This document shows, piece after piece, positions 12,782 through 20,293 of a stretch of 20,332 nt of DNA (its first letter is position 1; each line of letters starts with the position of its first letter). This DNA is from a virus, in IMG/VR virus record IMGVR_UViG_3300009152_000269, positions 1 through 20,332 of that record; one strand, 5' to 3'. The notes below the pieces were generated by a model. That model was not told the origin of the DNA and searched no databases. It saw only the letters and a list, made by a program, of their open reading frames with translations. A program made the position numbers and the translations under genes.

Positions 12782-13459
12782 CTAACCCTCGTCGTAATCA
12801 GGTGGTTCTTTGGCGTACAGCGGATTTGTAATAGCTCTTTTAAATGATTGCTCAACAATTTTTTCAGGTTGCTGGTTTAGTACGCTTTGACGATTAAACA
12901 GCATTAATTTTTCTGCTTTGAATTCAATTTCAAGCGGAGTAACGGTTTGCGGTGGAGAGGGCGCAACATTAAGGCTAGATGCCATGTGCAATGGGTTTCC
13001 ACATTTTGGATTGCCACACATCCTGGTAACCAGCAAAGAACCTACGTCCCCCCAAGCGCATTGATATAACGCTTTGTGGATGTTGACGTTTTCAGATTTT
13101 TGTTTACTGTAATCAGACCTATACGATGGTATGCAGATTCTTTTGGGTGTACGTTTAGTAGCGCCTTGAATTTCCCAACAGTCCTGGGGCAGGCCGATAT
13201 CAATTTGGTGCCAGAGGCTGGCGTACCTTACCTTATACGCTTTGTGAAGATAGTTTACGTCAAAGCCGCAAACGTTGGAAGCAATTTTTCTGGCGCAATG
13301 GTAACACCAATGCTGTTCAATATCCCTAATGGTGTGACCATGGGGGCACGGATAGCCGTGATAGTAGCCCTCATTCTCAAGTTGAGACTCATTGAGGTTG
13401 TCAATAAGACTAACAAAACGAAAGATCTGAAACTGAGAGTCTTGGTACAGGTTTGCCAT
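12782..13459 (-). CDS. HNH-type endonuclease with N-terminal zinc-binding motif
   Basis: ATG 13459 is chosen because it lies 5 nt after the stop of the preceding HNH gene, behind the purine-rich aggaaggt; longer in-frame starts overlap that gene. The 225-residue product has Cys38-x3-His42 with Cys52-x2-Cys55 near the N-terminus, then DCWEIQG (93-99), typical of phage HNH proteins. VTRMCGNPKCGNPLHM (144-159) is the Cys-rich HNH core (compare V-x-H-x-C-D-N-x-x-C-x-N-P-x-H-L). Arg146 stands where the first His is usual, so activity may be reduced. Such enzymes act as homing nucleases or in genome processing. It ends 43 bp from the PPC-like gene. Confidence 0.7.
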   Translation of the reverse strand: MANLYQDSQFQIFRFVSLIDNLNESQLENEGYYHGYPCPHGHTIRDIEQHWCYHCARKIASNVCGFDVNYLHKAYKVRYASLWHQIDIGLPQDCWEIQGATKRTPKRICIPSYRSDYSKQKSENVNIHKALYQCAWGDVGSLLVTRMCGNPKCGNPLHMASSLNVAPSPPQTVTPLEIEFKAEKLMLFNRQSVLNQQPEKIVEQSFKRAITNPLYAKEPPDYDEG

Positions 13460-13464
13460 GACAA

Positions 13465-13821
13465 CTAGCTTACCTTCCTGGAGCCACGGGTGTTTTCGAC
13501 CAACTCTTTGCGGTTGTCCCGGCAAGGGTTGCTTGCCAGGTGCAGGATCTCCTTGGGGGTGTCCCTGCCTGTCCGCATGTAGTAGACGATCCTATGGGCC
13601 ACGTACTTGCCCCCCAGGAGCCTGACGACGTAGTAGGGGTTGGGTGTGGAGAGTACGCCAGCTTGCCTCCCCTCCTCCCGCCAACGGTCACTGACGGCCC
13701 ACTCCAGGCCCGAGGGGTAGGCGTCCGATAACCGAACAATTTTCTGTAGGTCCTCCAGGGGTGGAAGGGTTTTTACCGGGGCTGGCATGGGGAAATGAGT
13801 GGTGTCATAGGACTCTAGCAT
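13465..13821 (-). CDS. Small HNH-like protein of foreign base composition
   Basis: This 118-residue protein matches the N-terminal part of cyanophage HNH proteins: PSGLEWAVSDRW (36-47), then YYVVRLLGGKYVAHRIVYYM with His76, and ILHLASNPCRDNRKEL (92-107) in place of D-H-x-D-x-x-x-x-N-N-x-x-x-N-L. His94 and Asn103 are kept but the preceding Asp is lost. G+C is about 62% in sampled lines (13561-13620, 13681-13740), against about 37% at 13381-13440 in the next gene, a strong sign of separate origin. It begins only 2 bp from the first GACTTTAGGG repeat, so the palindromic region forms its leader. It could be a homing endonuclease or a decaying remnant. Confidence 0.6.
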   Translation of the reverse strand: MLESYDTTHFPMPAPVKTLPPLEDLQKIVRLSDAYPSGLEWAVSDRWREEGRQAGVLSTPNPYYVVRLLGGKYVAHRIVYYMRTGRDTPKEILHLASNPCRDNRKELVENTRGSRKVS

Positions 13822-13823
13822 CA

Positions 13824-14071
13824 GACTTTAGGGCTTATGTGCAGAGTTTGATGCGGATCTTCGGACTTTAGGGGTCATTTCAAAAACTTTCCCTAAGGAA
13901 ATTACAAGAAAATTCCAAGTTGTCATTATTGTTACAGAGTGTTAACCTTCTTATATTCGTTACAAAACGCCACAACCATTACAACTTTGATTTTTTTTGT
14001 AATTTGCTTAGGGAGAGTTTTCAGGGCGACCCCTAAAGTCCGCAAAGTCCCAAGAGTCCCTCCCTAAAGTC
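13824..14071. repeat. Large imperfect palindrome with four GACTTTAGGG repeats (candidate origin or control region)
   Basis: This gene-free region holds nested inverted repeats centred near 13952. cggactttaggggtc (13862-13876) is perfectly mirrored at 14028-14042. 13889-13912 is mirrored by 13992-14015 with about 21 of 24 matches, and aagttgt (13918-13924) is mirrored at 13981-13987. These keep register without gaps, so the two ~90-bp arms are one structure. GACTTTAGGG occurs at 13824-13833 and 13864-13873 on the plus strand, and at 14031-14040 and 14062-14071 on the minus strand, all pointing inward. The centre is AT-rich with TTACA repeated at 13902, 13932, 13960 and 13979. A replication origin with iterons, an operator array for the HNH gene, or a remnant element are all possible. 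Confidence 0.7.
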
Positions 14072-14096
14072 CGCAGAGTCGGTCAATTCCTGACAC

Positions 14097-14122
14097 AAAA
14101 AAGCCCCCACTTCCGTGGAGGC
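14097..14122 (-). terminator. Intrinsic terminator of the glycosyltransferase transcript
   Basis: Read on the minus strand, gcctccac, loop ggaa, gtgggggc form an 8-bp GC-rich stem with one T-G wobble (14103-14122), followed directly by six T residues (14097-14102). It lies 27 bp beyond the glycosyltransferase stop and should end the leftward transcript before it enters the palindrome. Confidence 0.85.
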
Positions 14123-14148
14123 CCATTCGTTTTCTCAATAAATGACCG

Positions 14149-15411
14149 TTATTGCCTTTCCGAGTAAACCGATCGCTTAACCGGCCTACCCTTCTTCTTC
14201 TTCTTAGGTTGCGTCTCAGTAGTCTCGACCACAGGATTTAACACCTCCTGGAACACCTCGTCAAACTGGTGCGCGATCGTATCCCAGCCAAAGCGTTCCT
14301 CCGTGGCTCGCAGGTAACAGAGCTCAGCAGTAGCCGCCAACTTCTCCCGGTCCTCGTACAGCTCCGTCAGGATGGCTGCCAGGTGGTCACTGGAGGGGCA
14401 GGGCATCTCCCTTGAGTAGTTGGTGTCCACATCAACGTGGTCGCAGCGGATGAGGCGTCCATAGCCCTCAAAGATCTCCTTGCATGACGTATGGTTCGGC
14501 ACCACCTGCGCCACTCGACAGGCTGCATGCTCATGGGAGACCAGCCCCCAACCCTCTCCTTTACAAGTGTTTACACCAACGTCAACAGCGTTATAAATCG
14601 TATTTAAAAACTCCACCTCCACATTGGGCGGCCCCTGCGTCTGCGCCGTAAGGATGATACGACCATTGGGATCAATCCCCTCCCTCTGCATTGCCCTGGC
14701 AAACAAAGGCATGACGTCCCAACCCTGGTCCTTCAATCCCATGTGGAGATATAGTTGAGTGTCCGGCTTGTCTTTTGCAAATTTTGCAAATCCCTCAACC
14801 GTAATATCAATGCGCTTGCGGAACTGATTCCTGTTCCCATTGAACACAATAAAAATATCGTCCTTCAAACTGAGCCGTTTACGCGCCTCTGCTTTATCCA
14901 TGGGATAAAACTGATTTGCCGTAATACCGTGGGGGATGATCGTAATTGGTTTACGGATGCCGCCCCTAATAAATTCGTGCGCACCAAATTCCGTATACGA
15001 GATGACTCCATCCCAATCGTTGGCGGTCTCGTCAAGGCACCCCGTCCAGCCATACGAATCCATGGGGGCATACCCCACAAACTTAAATAGTTTCTGGTCG
15101 TGCAGATCTTTAATGCGCTTGTACTGCTCATTAATAATCCACATGTCATTGATAGTAAACACAATGTCTGGCTTCTCTTTCTCCACTACTTCCCTAATGC
15201 GATCCTCCCCAAAGGGCGCCGTCTGAAAACGATTAGACGACGGATACATCTTGTACTTACTCTGAAGTGGCGTCGGGTCCCCCCACCAGTTGTGAGAGAG
15301 TACCACAATCTCATACTGCTCCTGGAGACGGCTCAATACATTTTCTGTAACGCGAGCAAATCCCGTCATGGCAACAATGTCACCACACCACAAAAGCTTA
15401 GGTTTAGCCAT
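14149..15411 (-). CDS. GT4-type glycosyltransferase with AT-hook-like C-terminal tail
   Basis: This 420-residue GT-B fold enzyme transfers a sugar from a nucleotide donor. NGNRNQFRKR (191-200) is the phosphate-binding region, and KGEGWGLVSHEHAA (284-297) holds the E-x7-E pair Glu286/Glu294. DMWIINEQ and YAPMDSYGW near residues 89-122 belong to the acceptor-side domain. The last 20 residues (QPKKKKKGRPVKRS) are strongly basic with a K-G-R-P core like an AT-hook, odd for a carbohydrate enzyme. The acceptor is unknown: host lipopolysaccharide, a virion protein, or modified DNA bases are all possible. It follows SpeD by 23 bp and ends in a clear terminator. The 3' third is richer in G+C than the 5' part. 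Confidence 0.85.
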   Translation of the reverse strand: MAKPKLLWCGDIVAMTGFARVTENVLSRLQEQYEIVVLSHNWWGDPTPLQSKYKMYPSSNRFQTAPFGEDRIREVVEKEKPDIVFTINDMWIINEQYKRIKDLHDQKLFKFVGYAPMDSYGWTGCLDETANDWDGVISYTEFGAHEFIRGGIRKPITIIPHGITANQFYPMDKAEARKRLSLKDDIFIVFNGNRNQFRKRIDITVEGFAKFAKDKPDTQLYLHMGLKDQGWDVMPLFARAMQREGIDPNGRIILTAQTQGPPNVEVEFLNTIYNAVDVGVNTCKGEGWGLVSHEHAACRVAQVVPNHTSCKEIFEGYGRLIRCDHVDVDTNYSREMPCPSSDHLAAILTELYEDREKLAATAELCYLRATEERFGWDTIAHQFDEVFQEVLNPVVETTETQPKKKKKGRPVKRSVYSERQ

Positions 15412-15434
15412 TAAATCGGATAATTCTCGATTTA

Positions 15435-15794
15435 CTATAGCCTATTGGACAATGTTGTGGATCTGCATAACTCTCTTTCGTCCGCAGTTTCCGCCTTAAG
15501 TTTTACTTTTAAAAACTCAGCAGCCTTATGAGTAAGCGTAGTATCACCACAGGTATACAAATCAATCGCTGCATAACCTAATTGAGGCCAGGTGTGAATG
15601 CTGGCATGGGATTCCGAGAGTAATGCCAACAATGTAACCCCTTGTGGTTCAAATTTATGGCCACAAATTCGCAGGATGTTTGCCTTGGCAAGCACCAATG
15701 CAATCTCTAGAAAACGCTGAAGCTCACCGTAGTCATCCAAGATTTCTGGACTGCACCCGTACAGGTCCAGGATCAAGTGCCGCCCATTACCCAT
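15435..15794 (-). CDS. speD: S-adenosylmethionine decarboxylase proenzyme
   Basis: This enzyme makes decarboxylated SAM, the aminopropyl donor for spermidine. The 119-residue protein matches the small prokaryotic class: GRHLILDLYGC at the N-terminus, FEPQGVTLLALL, then SESHASIHTWPQ with the self-cleavage site between Glu61 and Ser62, which becomes the pyruvoyl group. His67 and Cys82 (YTCGD) match the proton-donor residues. All key residues are present, so activity is expected. Its ATG lies 8 bp inside the end of the primase-helicase gene, so it is made with the replication protein. speD is a known auxiliary metabolic gene of cyanophages; no spermidine synthase is in this window, so the host would complete the pathway. 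Confidence 0.93.
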   Translation of the reverse strand: MGNGRHLILDLYGCSPEILDDYGELQRFLEIALVLAKANILRICGHKFEPQGVTLLALLSESHASIHTWPQLGYAAIDLYTCGDTTLTHKAAEFLKVKLKAETADERELCRSTTLSNRL

Positions 15795-18447
15795 CAGTCT
15801 CTATTTCATATTCATTTTCTATTCTGACATCAGATTCCGCACTGTAATCAATACCGTAAAATTCTTTGTACTTCTGGCGATCTGACGAAATCTCTACTAC
15901 GCTCGGCCACCCCTCATACTTAGGGCTGGACTCCCGCACTGCAACATTAATGATACGTACGCCCCTAGTAGTGCGCTTACTGAATACCTTCAAATCCAAC
16001 TGATGGGTCAAGATATCCATCAACAAAACTTCAAAGCGACTACGAGACATGACCCCCGTATTGCACTGCCTACTGAACTCTGCATAACTTGCGTACAACC
16101 ACTTGTCTTGATTGTCATAAATATTGGATGAACCCATCGGCGCATTCTTAGTAAACCCAATTGCACTAGCAACACCCGGATCATAAATTACCTTGTGCTC
16201 CAGCCAATCAAGCAGCGGGTTAGACCGCAGGTTTTGCAACTTTTCATATTTCTTAAAAAACTCCACCCGCTTGGAGGTTTCCATTAGATAACTCCGCATT
16301 TCTTCTTCCGTCATATCCAACAACCAGTTCACCAACCCTGGCAGCAACGGGGCAAAGTCTCCCTCAGGTTCACCCTTTTGGTTGAACTTAATCAATTCCC
16401 TTTGTTCATTAGGCCCGCCCGTGAACGGTCGGTCAAATGGAATGGTAAGACGACGACGTGCCAAGCCCGATGTATAGTCTGTCGATTGAATAGCTTCGTT
16501 TGCCGTAATGATTACGACACCTTTAAATTGGAAAGGCTCTTGATTCTCATTCTGATACTTACGTTCCGATCGAATCCAGTCACTGCCGGTAATCGCCTTC
16601 AACCTAGAAACCGATCCGCCCCACCGATCAGCATCCTGGAACAGCAAGAGTTTTTTACCCATGTAGCCCGCCGCCTCAAACCGGTTTTTCTCCAGGTTCT
16701 CGAAGTCAGTTGAGTACACATTCTTCCTACCCACCAGTGCTACAGCCAAGTTTGCGTAAGTTGATTTTCCAGACTTACCTGGTCCCACAATCTCAACAAA
16801 CTTCTGCATTTCATAGCGGCCAAGCAGTGTTGCCCGCAACCAGGCCCTCAATACTTGGGTGCGATTCCAACTATCACGCTGCACATACTTCAACCACCTA
16901 ATAATTTCCTCACAAGAAGCAGCAGAGTCATATGTGTACGGCTGTTGTTGTGTCAGATAAAGCTCCCTACTAAAAGGAAGCAACTCCCTAGTTTCAATAT
17001 CCAACACCCCATTAGTAAACAATAGGTAGCGGCTACCCTCATACCACTCCTTAAAGTAAAGTGCCGATTGAAGCTGATCGTTTACATCGTTGATTAATTT
17101 GGTATTAAACCCCTCAATAATTCCGCCTTTATCTCGCACTTGTAGCAGTTTGCTACGAATATCCCCAGCCATCTCAACCTTGCTCATGGGGGACCAAAGC
17201 CCTTGCCCTTCTCTTTCGTACATAAAAAACTGATTGTGCTTCAAGCTAAACACTAAATTTCCTTCATACATCTGCATTACCACATCTGACACAACATCAG
17301 CAGAAGCGTTGCGCCCACTTTCTTTTTTCTCTGCCTCAGCTTTATTTAATGGAGGCCTGCCCCGCTTTCGTTCCGTTTTTGGTTCTGTCTTTTTTACTTC
17401 TGCTGCCTTGGCTGTTTGCACAGCTAAAATTGTTTCCATCTCTTGTGTGTCCGTGTCAGTAGGAAGTTTTGCCAATTGATCAAGCGTCTGGTCGTCAACG
17501 CTTTTTACTTTGTGATCTTCAGGGGGAGACCAACCATTCTCTTTAGCGATGTAAAACAATGAGCCAATGCCCCGTCCACCACCTTTACTAAAGGAGAGCC
17601 AACGCTTGTGGCATTCACCATCTCTATACTTGTCACTTTGCTTGGACCACTCATCCCACTCTTCAAGCAACGACTCATCTAATGAATGCAACGTCTGACC
17701 AATTGTGATCCAGATGTCATAATCATCTGCTGCTTCTGCGGGCAAGGCATGCATTGCTTCAATTGCAAGCTGCATATCCCTCTCCAAAGAAATCTCAGCC
17801 TGCACTGCAAACCCTGGACCAACCATCCTGGTTACTTCCCTGGCAGGCACACCTTGCTTTACATTTTTTGTAATGATCTCATTCAACAAACACTCCGGAA
17901 ATTCCGGAAGGTTCATCGCCCACTCATAACCCAACCCATCAGGCGTAAAGTATCCATCCGTTTCCGGATGCAAACCCATCAACACACCTTGGTGCCGCGA
18001 CCATAGAATCTCTAACTTTTCGCCCTTCGTCTCAGCAGTCCATGTATATTTGTTGCGAACAAAGTGCAACTGCTTATCGCGTGCAATTTTATACAGACGC
18101 CGTTCCCTGCCAGCTTTACCACTACAAATGGTTAGCGTCCTTGGTAGGGCATCTGCAAAACTTTTGTTTGTAATTTTTTCAATGAGGGGGTATACACTTG
18201 GGCCATCCACGTCCACCCACACCAAACCATAAGGCAAGTTGAAGACAGGGCCACCAATGAGTCCAATGGCTTTGCATTGACCACCAGCAATCTCTTCTTC
18301 AATTTCCCGAAGACTAAAAGGTTTATTTTGCCAGCCATCAACATAAGGATTTTTGTTGCCGCCCAGTGGGGTCAGCGGCCAATCTAAAGGAATGTAACCA
18401 AGATTAATTTCACCTGGCCGAAGGGCCTGTCCAATTTCGCTGCTCAT
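15787..18447 (-). CDS. Primase-polymerase/D5-type SF3 helicase
   Basis: This 886-residue replication protein begins with a prim-pol domain: WPLTPLGGNKNPYVDGWQNK (23-42), then Asp79/Asp81 in LVWVDVDG. A PriCT-2-like helical region follows (about 220-305, including DDYDIWITIGQTLHSL). A charged linker holds KRGRPPLNK (361-369), a classical AT-hook core. The D5 N-terminal domain (TNGVLDIETREL) leads into the SF3 ATPase: Walker A GPGKSGKST (555-563), Walker B KKLLLFQDAD (598-607), motif C VVIITANE (644-651) and Arg finger GLARRRL (661-667). The C-terminus looks like a winged helix. It should prime and unwind DNA at the origin. It overlaps speD by 8 bp and the upstream small gene by 4 bp (ATGA). 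Confidence 0.92.
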   Translation of the reverse strand: MSSEIGQALRPGEINLGYIPLDWPLTPLGGNKNPYVDGWQNKPFSLREIEEEIAGGQCKAIGLIGGPVFNLPYGLVWVDVDGPSVYPLIEKITNKSFADALPRTLTICSGKAGRERRLYKIARDKQLHFVRNKYTWTAETKGEKLEILWSRHQGVLMGLHPETDGYFTPDGLGYEWAMNLPEFPECLLNEIITKNVKQGVPAREVTRMVGPGFAVQAEISLERDMQLAIEAMHALPAEAADDYDIWITIGQTLHSLDESLLEEWDEWSKQSDKYRDGECHKRWLSFSKGGGRGIGSLFYIAKENGWSPPEDHKVKSVDDQTLDQLAKLPTDTDTQEMETILAVQTAKAAEVKKTEPKTERKRGRPPLNKAEAEKKESGRNASADVVSDVVMQMYEGNLVFSLKHNQFFMYEREGQGLWSPMSKVEMAGDIRSKLLQVRDKGGIIEGFNTKLINDVNDQLQSALYFKEWYEGSRYLLFTNGVLDIETRELLPFSRELYLTQQQPYTYDSAASCEEIIRWLKYVQRDSWNRTQVLRAWLRATLLGRYEMQKFVEIVGPGKSGKSTYANLAVALVGRKNVYSTDFENLEKNRFEAAGYMGKKLLLFQDADRWGGSVSRLKAITGSDWIRSERKYQNENQEPFQFKGVVIITANEAIQSTDYTSGLARRRLTIPFDRPFTGGPNEQRELIKFNQKGEPEGDFAPLLPGLVNWLLDMTEEEMRSYLMETSKRVEFFKKYEKLQNLRSNPLLDWLEHKVIYDPGVASAIGFTKNAPMGSSNIYDNQDKWLYASYAEFSRQCNTGVMSRSRFEVLLMDILTHQLDLKVFSKRTTRGVRIINVAVRESSPKYEGWPSVVEISSDRQKYKEFYGIDYSAESDVRIENEYEIETDG

Positions 18448-18629
18448 GCTTTGACGGGGTCCACTCTCTTTACTTTAAACTCTCGCTGGGGAAACGAGGC
18501 ATTCTTCACTAGCCAGTAAGCATGAAGATGTATGTCGGTTGGCAGACAAAAGCAGTCTCCGTCCGCCGCATTTTCCATGTGACGTTGGAGCGCAGTCATC
18601 CACTCACCAACAGAGAGTTGGATCTCCAC
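18444..18629 (-). CDS. Small protein before the primase-helicase
   Basis: This 61-residue protein starts at GTG 18629 (MEIQLSVGEWMTALQRHMEN, then DGDCFCLPTDIHLHAYWLVK). It has a helix followed by strand-like sequence with Cys-x-Cys and two His residues, but no recognised family. Its TGA overlaps the primase-helicase ATG (ATGA), which favours a real, coupled gene. The sequence taggataaagagaac upstream offers only a weak ribosome-binding site. Its role is unknown; position suggests replication or a regulator of the primase. Confidence 0.55.
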   Translation of the reverse strand: MEIQLSVGEWMTALQRHMENAADGDCFCLPTDIHLHAYWLVKNASFPQREFKVKRVDPVKA

Positions 18630-18684
18630 GGGGTTGGGTGCGGTTGTTCTCTTTATCCTACAGCTCCCTAGCCAAAGGCAATTG

Positions 18685-19518
18685 TTAAATTAAGTCTCGG
18701 TCTTGCATCCCATATTCATCCACCTGTTCGTAATATTCCTTAACAATTCCCAGCCAGTCAGTCCTCAACATATCCAAAAATCGACGTGAAATCTTAAAGA
18801 CCTGGGTACGCACAGGAGTTGATACCAATATGGCAGCCTGCTGAACTTTCATCCCCAGCGTCTGTTCAATCCCCAGGTCGTAAGCTGCTAATTGTTTGCA
18901 TGTTTTTTTGAATTTCATGTGACCACCCAACAGGTCTCTCCATTCTGGAGACCCCTTCTCCAAATCTTTTGGCCACTTTCTGCTGTATGGTTTAACCGAA
19001 GTCTTCAAGTCGGCCAGCGTTAGCTTGCCACCCACAACACCAATAATATCAGGAGCACCGGCCCAAGCACGCCCTTCATCATCGCAACCCCAAACACGAG
19101 CCACATCATCACTGCCAACAGTAAACTGATGTTTTTCCAATAACGGGGATTCCGCCCAAATGACTTCTTCAAATTGATCGAGTATTCCTGGCATGCCCGT
19201 CCAAAACTCTGAATACTCCCCTGGAACCTCATGTTCAATTTTTTTTAAGTAACACTCCATACCATAGTGTATAGCTGTGCCCCTCTTGGCAGCAGCCTCC
19301 TTTACACCTGGATTATTCTTAGACCACATCTCAAGCTTTTGTTTGTTTGCTTCGGATGCAGTCTGCGAAAGAATTGTAGTAACCGATGGCGCCGCACCTT
19401 GCTTCAATGGTGTGGTATAGTGCCGCCTTCCGTTTAACGTAATGCGTACAGGGTTCTTATTCAGAACTTGAAGCGTGGGTTCCCATACCTTAAGGCTGGA
19501 ATTCTTGGAGGTACCCAC
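18685..19518 (-). CDS. PD-(D/E)XK nuclease (RecB/Cas4-like phage exonuclease)
   Basis: This 277-residue nuclease starts at GTG 19518; no in-frame ATG occurs before residue 64. KRGTAIHYGME (78-88) is the R-G-T-x-x-H motif. GAPDIIG (154-160, Asp157) and LTLADLKTS (166-174, Asp170-x-Lys172) form the catalytic core, and KQLAAYDLG (208-216) is the Q-x-x-x-Y motif. No Cys cluster for an iron-sulphur centre is seen, so a phage RecB-type exonuclease is preferred over Cas4. It probably processes DNA ends in replication or recombination, or degrades host DNA. It is the first gene of the leftward replication block, divergent from 19558. Confidence 0.85.
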   Translation of the reverse strand: MGTSKNSSLKVWEPTLQVLNKNPVRITLNGRRHYTTPLKQGAAPSVTTILSQTASEANKQKLEMWSKNNPGVKEAAAKRGTAIHYGMECYLKKIEHEVPGEYSEFWTGMPGILDQFEEVIWAESPLLEKHQFTVGSDDVARVWGCDDEGRAWAGAPDIIGVVGGKLTLADLKTSVKPYSRKWPKDLEKGSPEWRDLLGGHMKFKKTCKQLAAYDLGIEQTLGMKVQQAAILVSTPVRTQVFKISRRFLDMLRTDWLGIVKEYYEQVDEYGMQDRDLI

Positions 19519-19557
19519 ACATAATCTTGTATATTAGTTTTATTCTAACAACAAATC
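19519..19557. promoter_or_regulatory. Divergent promoter region
   Basis: This 39-bp AT-rich gap separates the leftward nuclease from the rightward 19558 gene. It contains tgtatattag and ttattcta on the plus strand, and tatacaag and tagaataa on the minus strand, all usable as -10 elements. No good -35 is visible, so the promoters may depend on phage or host activators. Confidence 0.4.
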
Positions 19558-19710
19558 ATGGTTAGTAACACCGTCCGCTTCTACTACGGCGAGAAAGATG
19601 GAGACAGGTTCCGAAAACTTGCCTTCGACGACTATGATATGGACGAGGCAGATGCCCACGAAACCCTACTCAAAGAGCAAAACATTGACTATCTTCGAAT
19701 CGAAAGCTAG
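19558..19710 (+). CDS. 50-residue acidic protein of unknown function
   Basis: ATG 19558 opens a 50-residue frame: MVSNTVRFYYGEKDGDRFRK, then LAFDDYDMDEADAHETLLKE and QNIDYLRIES. The composition and codon pattern look like a true small protein: a beta hairpin-like start, an acidic middle and a helix-strand end. The methyltransferase begins 4 nt after its TAG, so the two form a coupled pair. No family is recognised. It was missed by length filters; the overlapping frame that opens at 19598 gives implausible sequence in this stretch. Confidence 0.6.
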   Translation: MVSNTVRFYYGEKDGDRFRKLAFDDYDMDEADAHETLLKEQNIDYLRIES

Positions 19711-19714
19711 CGAT

Positions 19715-20293
19715 TTGGCATGCTGGGATGCTTACTGGGACCAAATCAAGCAGCGCCTTAACAAACGCGCCGACACTTTCCAGCAGATCTTTGATTACCT
19801 AGAGCGTATTGTAGATCCAGTCATTGTTGAAACTGGCACATACCGCGAGGAAAACAATTACGAAGGCGATGGCTGCTCAACCCTTTTGTTTGATCAGTAC
19901 GTTGCTGCTCACGGTGGAATCCTTTGGTCAGTAGACAATGACCCCAAGGCTTGCGACTTGGCAACAGCCGAAACCGATCACGCAATTGTTGTATGCCAAG
20001 ACTCCGTAGAATTTCTTGCCTCCCTGGAGGGTAAGGTAGATCTTCTCTACTTGGATTCCTACAACATCGCTGATTGGAATCACGACTGTGAACCGGCAGC
20101 CCATCACCTCAAAGAGTTGTTTGCTGCACGTAATTGCCTCAAGTCCGGAACTCTTGTCGTAATTGATGACAATATTGTGACACCACAAGGCAAACGCTTA
20201 GGTAAAGGTCGTTTAGTTTATGAGCTTTTTGAGGCCCTTGGCGGTGAACCGTACTTTGATGCGTACCAAGTTGGATGGATTTGGCAAGAATAA
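19715..20293 (+). CDS. Class I SAM-dependent methyltransferase
   Basis: This Rossmann-fold methyltransferase has 192 residues from TTG 19715; an ATG at 19598 in the same frame exists, but the added residues are the shadow of the 50-residue gene. PVIVETGTYREENNYEGDGC forms motif I with the SAM-binding loop. ILWSVDNDPKAC supplies the acidic residue at the second strand, and VDLLYLDSYN then GTLVVIDDN give the later strands with acidic metal- or substrate-site residues. This resembles the Methyltransferase_24/cephalosporin-hydroxylase-like group, often acting on sugars or small molecules. The target here is unknown. A TTG start 4 nt after the previous stop suggests translational coupling. It could pair with the glycosyltransferase in surface or DNA-sugar modification, but that is inference. 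Confidence 0.8.
   Translation: MACWDAYWDQIKQRLNKRADTFQQIFDYLERIVDPVIVETGTYREENNYEGDGCSTLLFDQYVAAHGGILWSVDNDPKACDLATAETDHAIVVCQDSVEFLASLEGKVDLLYLDSYNIADWNHDCEPAAHHLKELFAARNCLKSGTLVVIDDNIVTPQGKRLGKGRLVYELFEALGGEPYFDAYQVGWIWQE

Noticed and set aside
13460-13525. N-terminal extension of the larger HNH protein to 13525
   Set aside because: It overlaps the end of the smaller HNH gene in another frame; ATG 13459, 5 nt after that gene's stop, is the natural start.
18685-19518. Cas4 identity for the PD-(D/E)XK nuclease
   Set aside because: No four-Cys iron-sulphur cluster is present and there is no CRISPR context; a phage RecB-like exonuclease fits better.
19598-19714. N-terminal extension of the methyltransferase from ATG 19598
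   Set aside because: Its sequence is the shifted reading of the more protein-like 50-residue gene at 19558-19710; the family-like part begins after TTG 19715.
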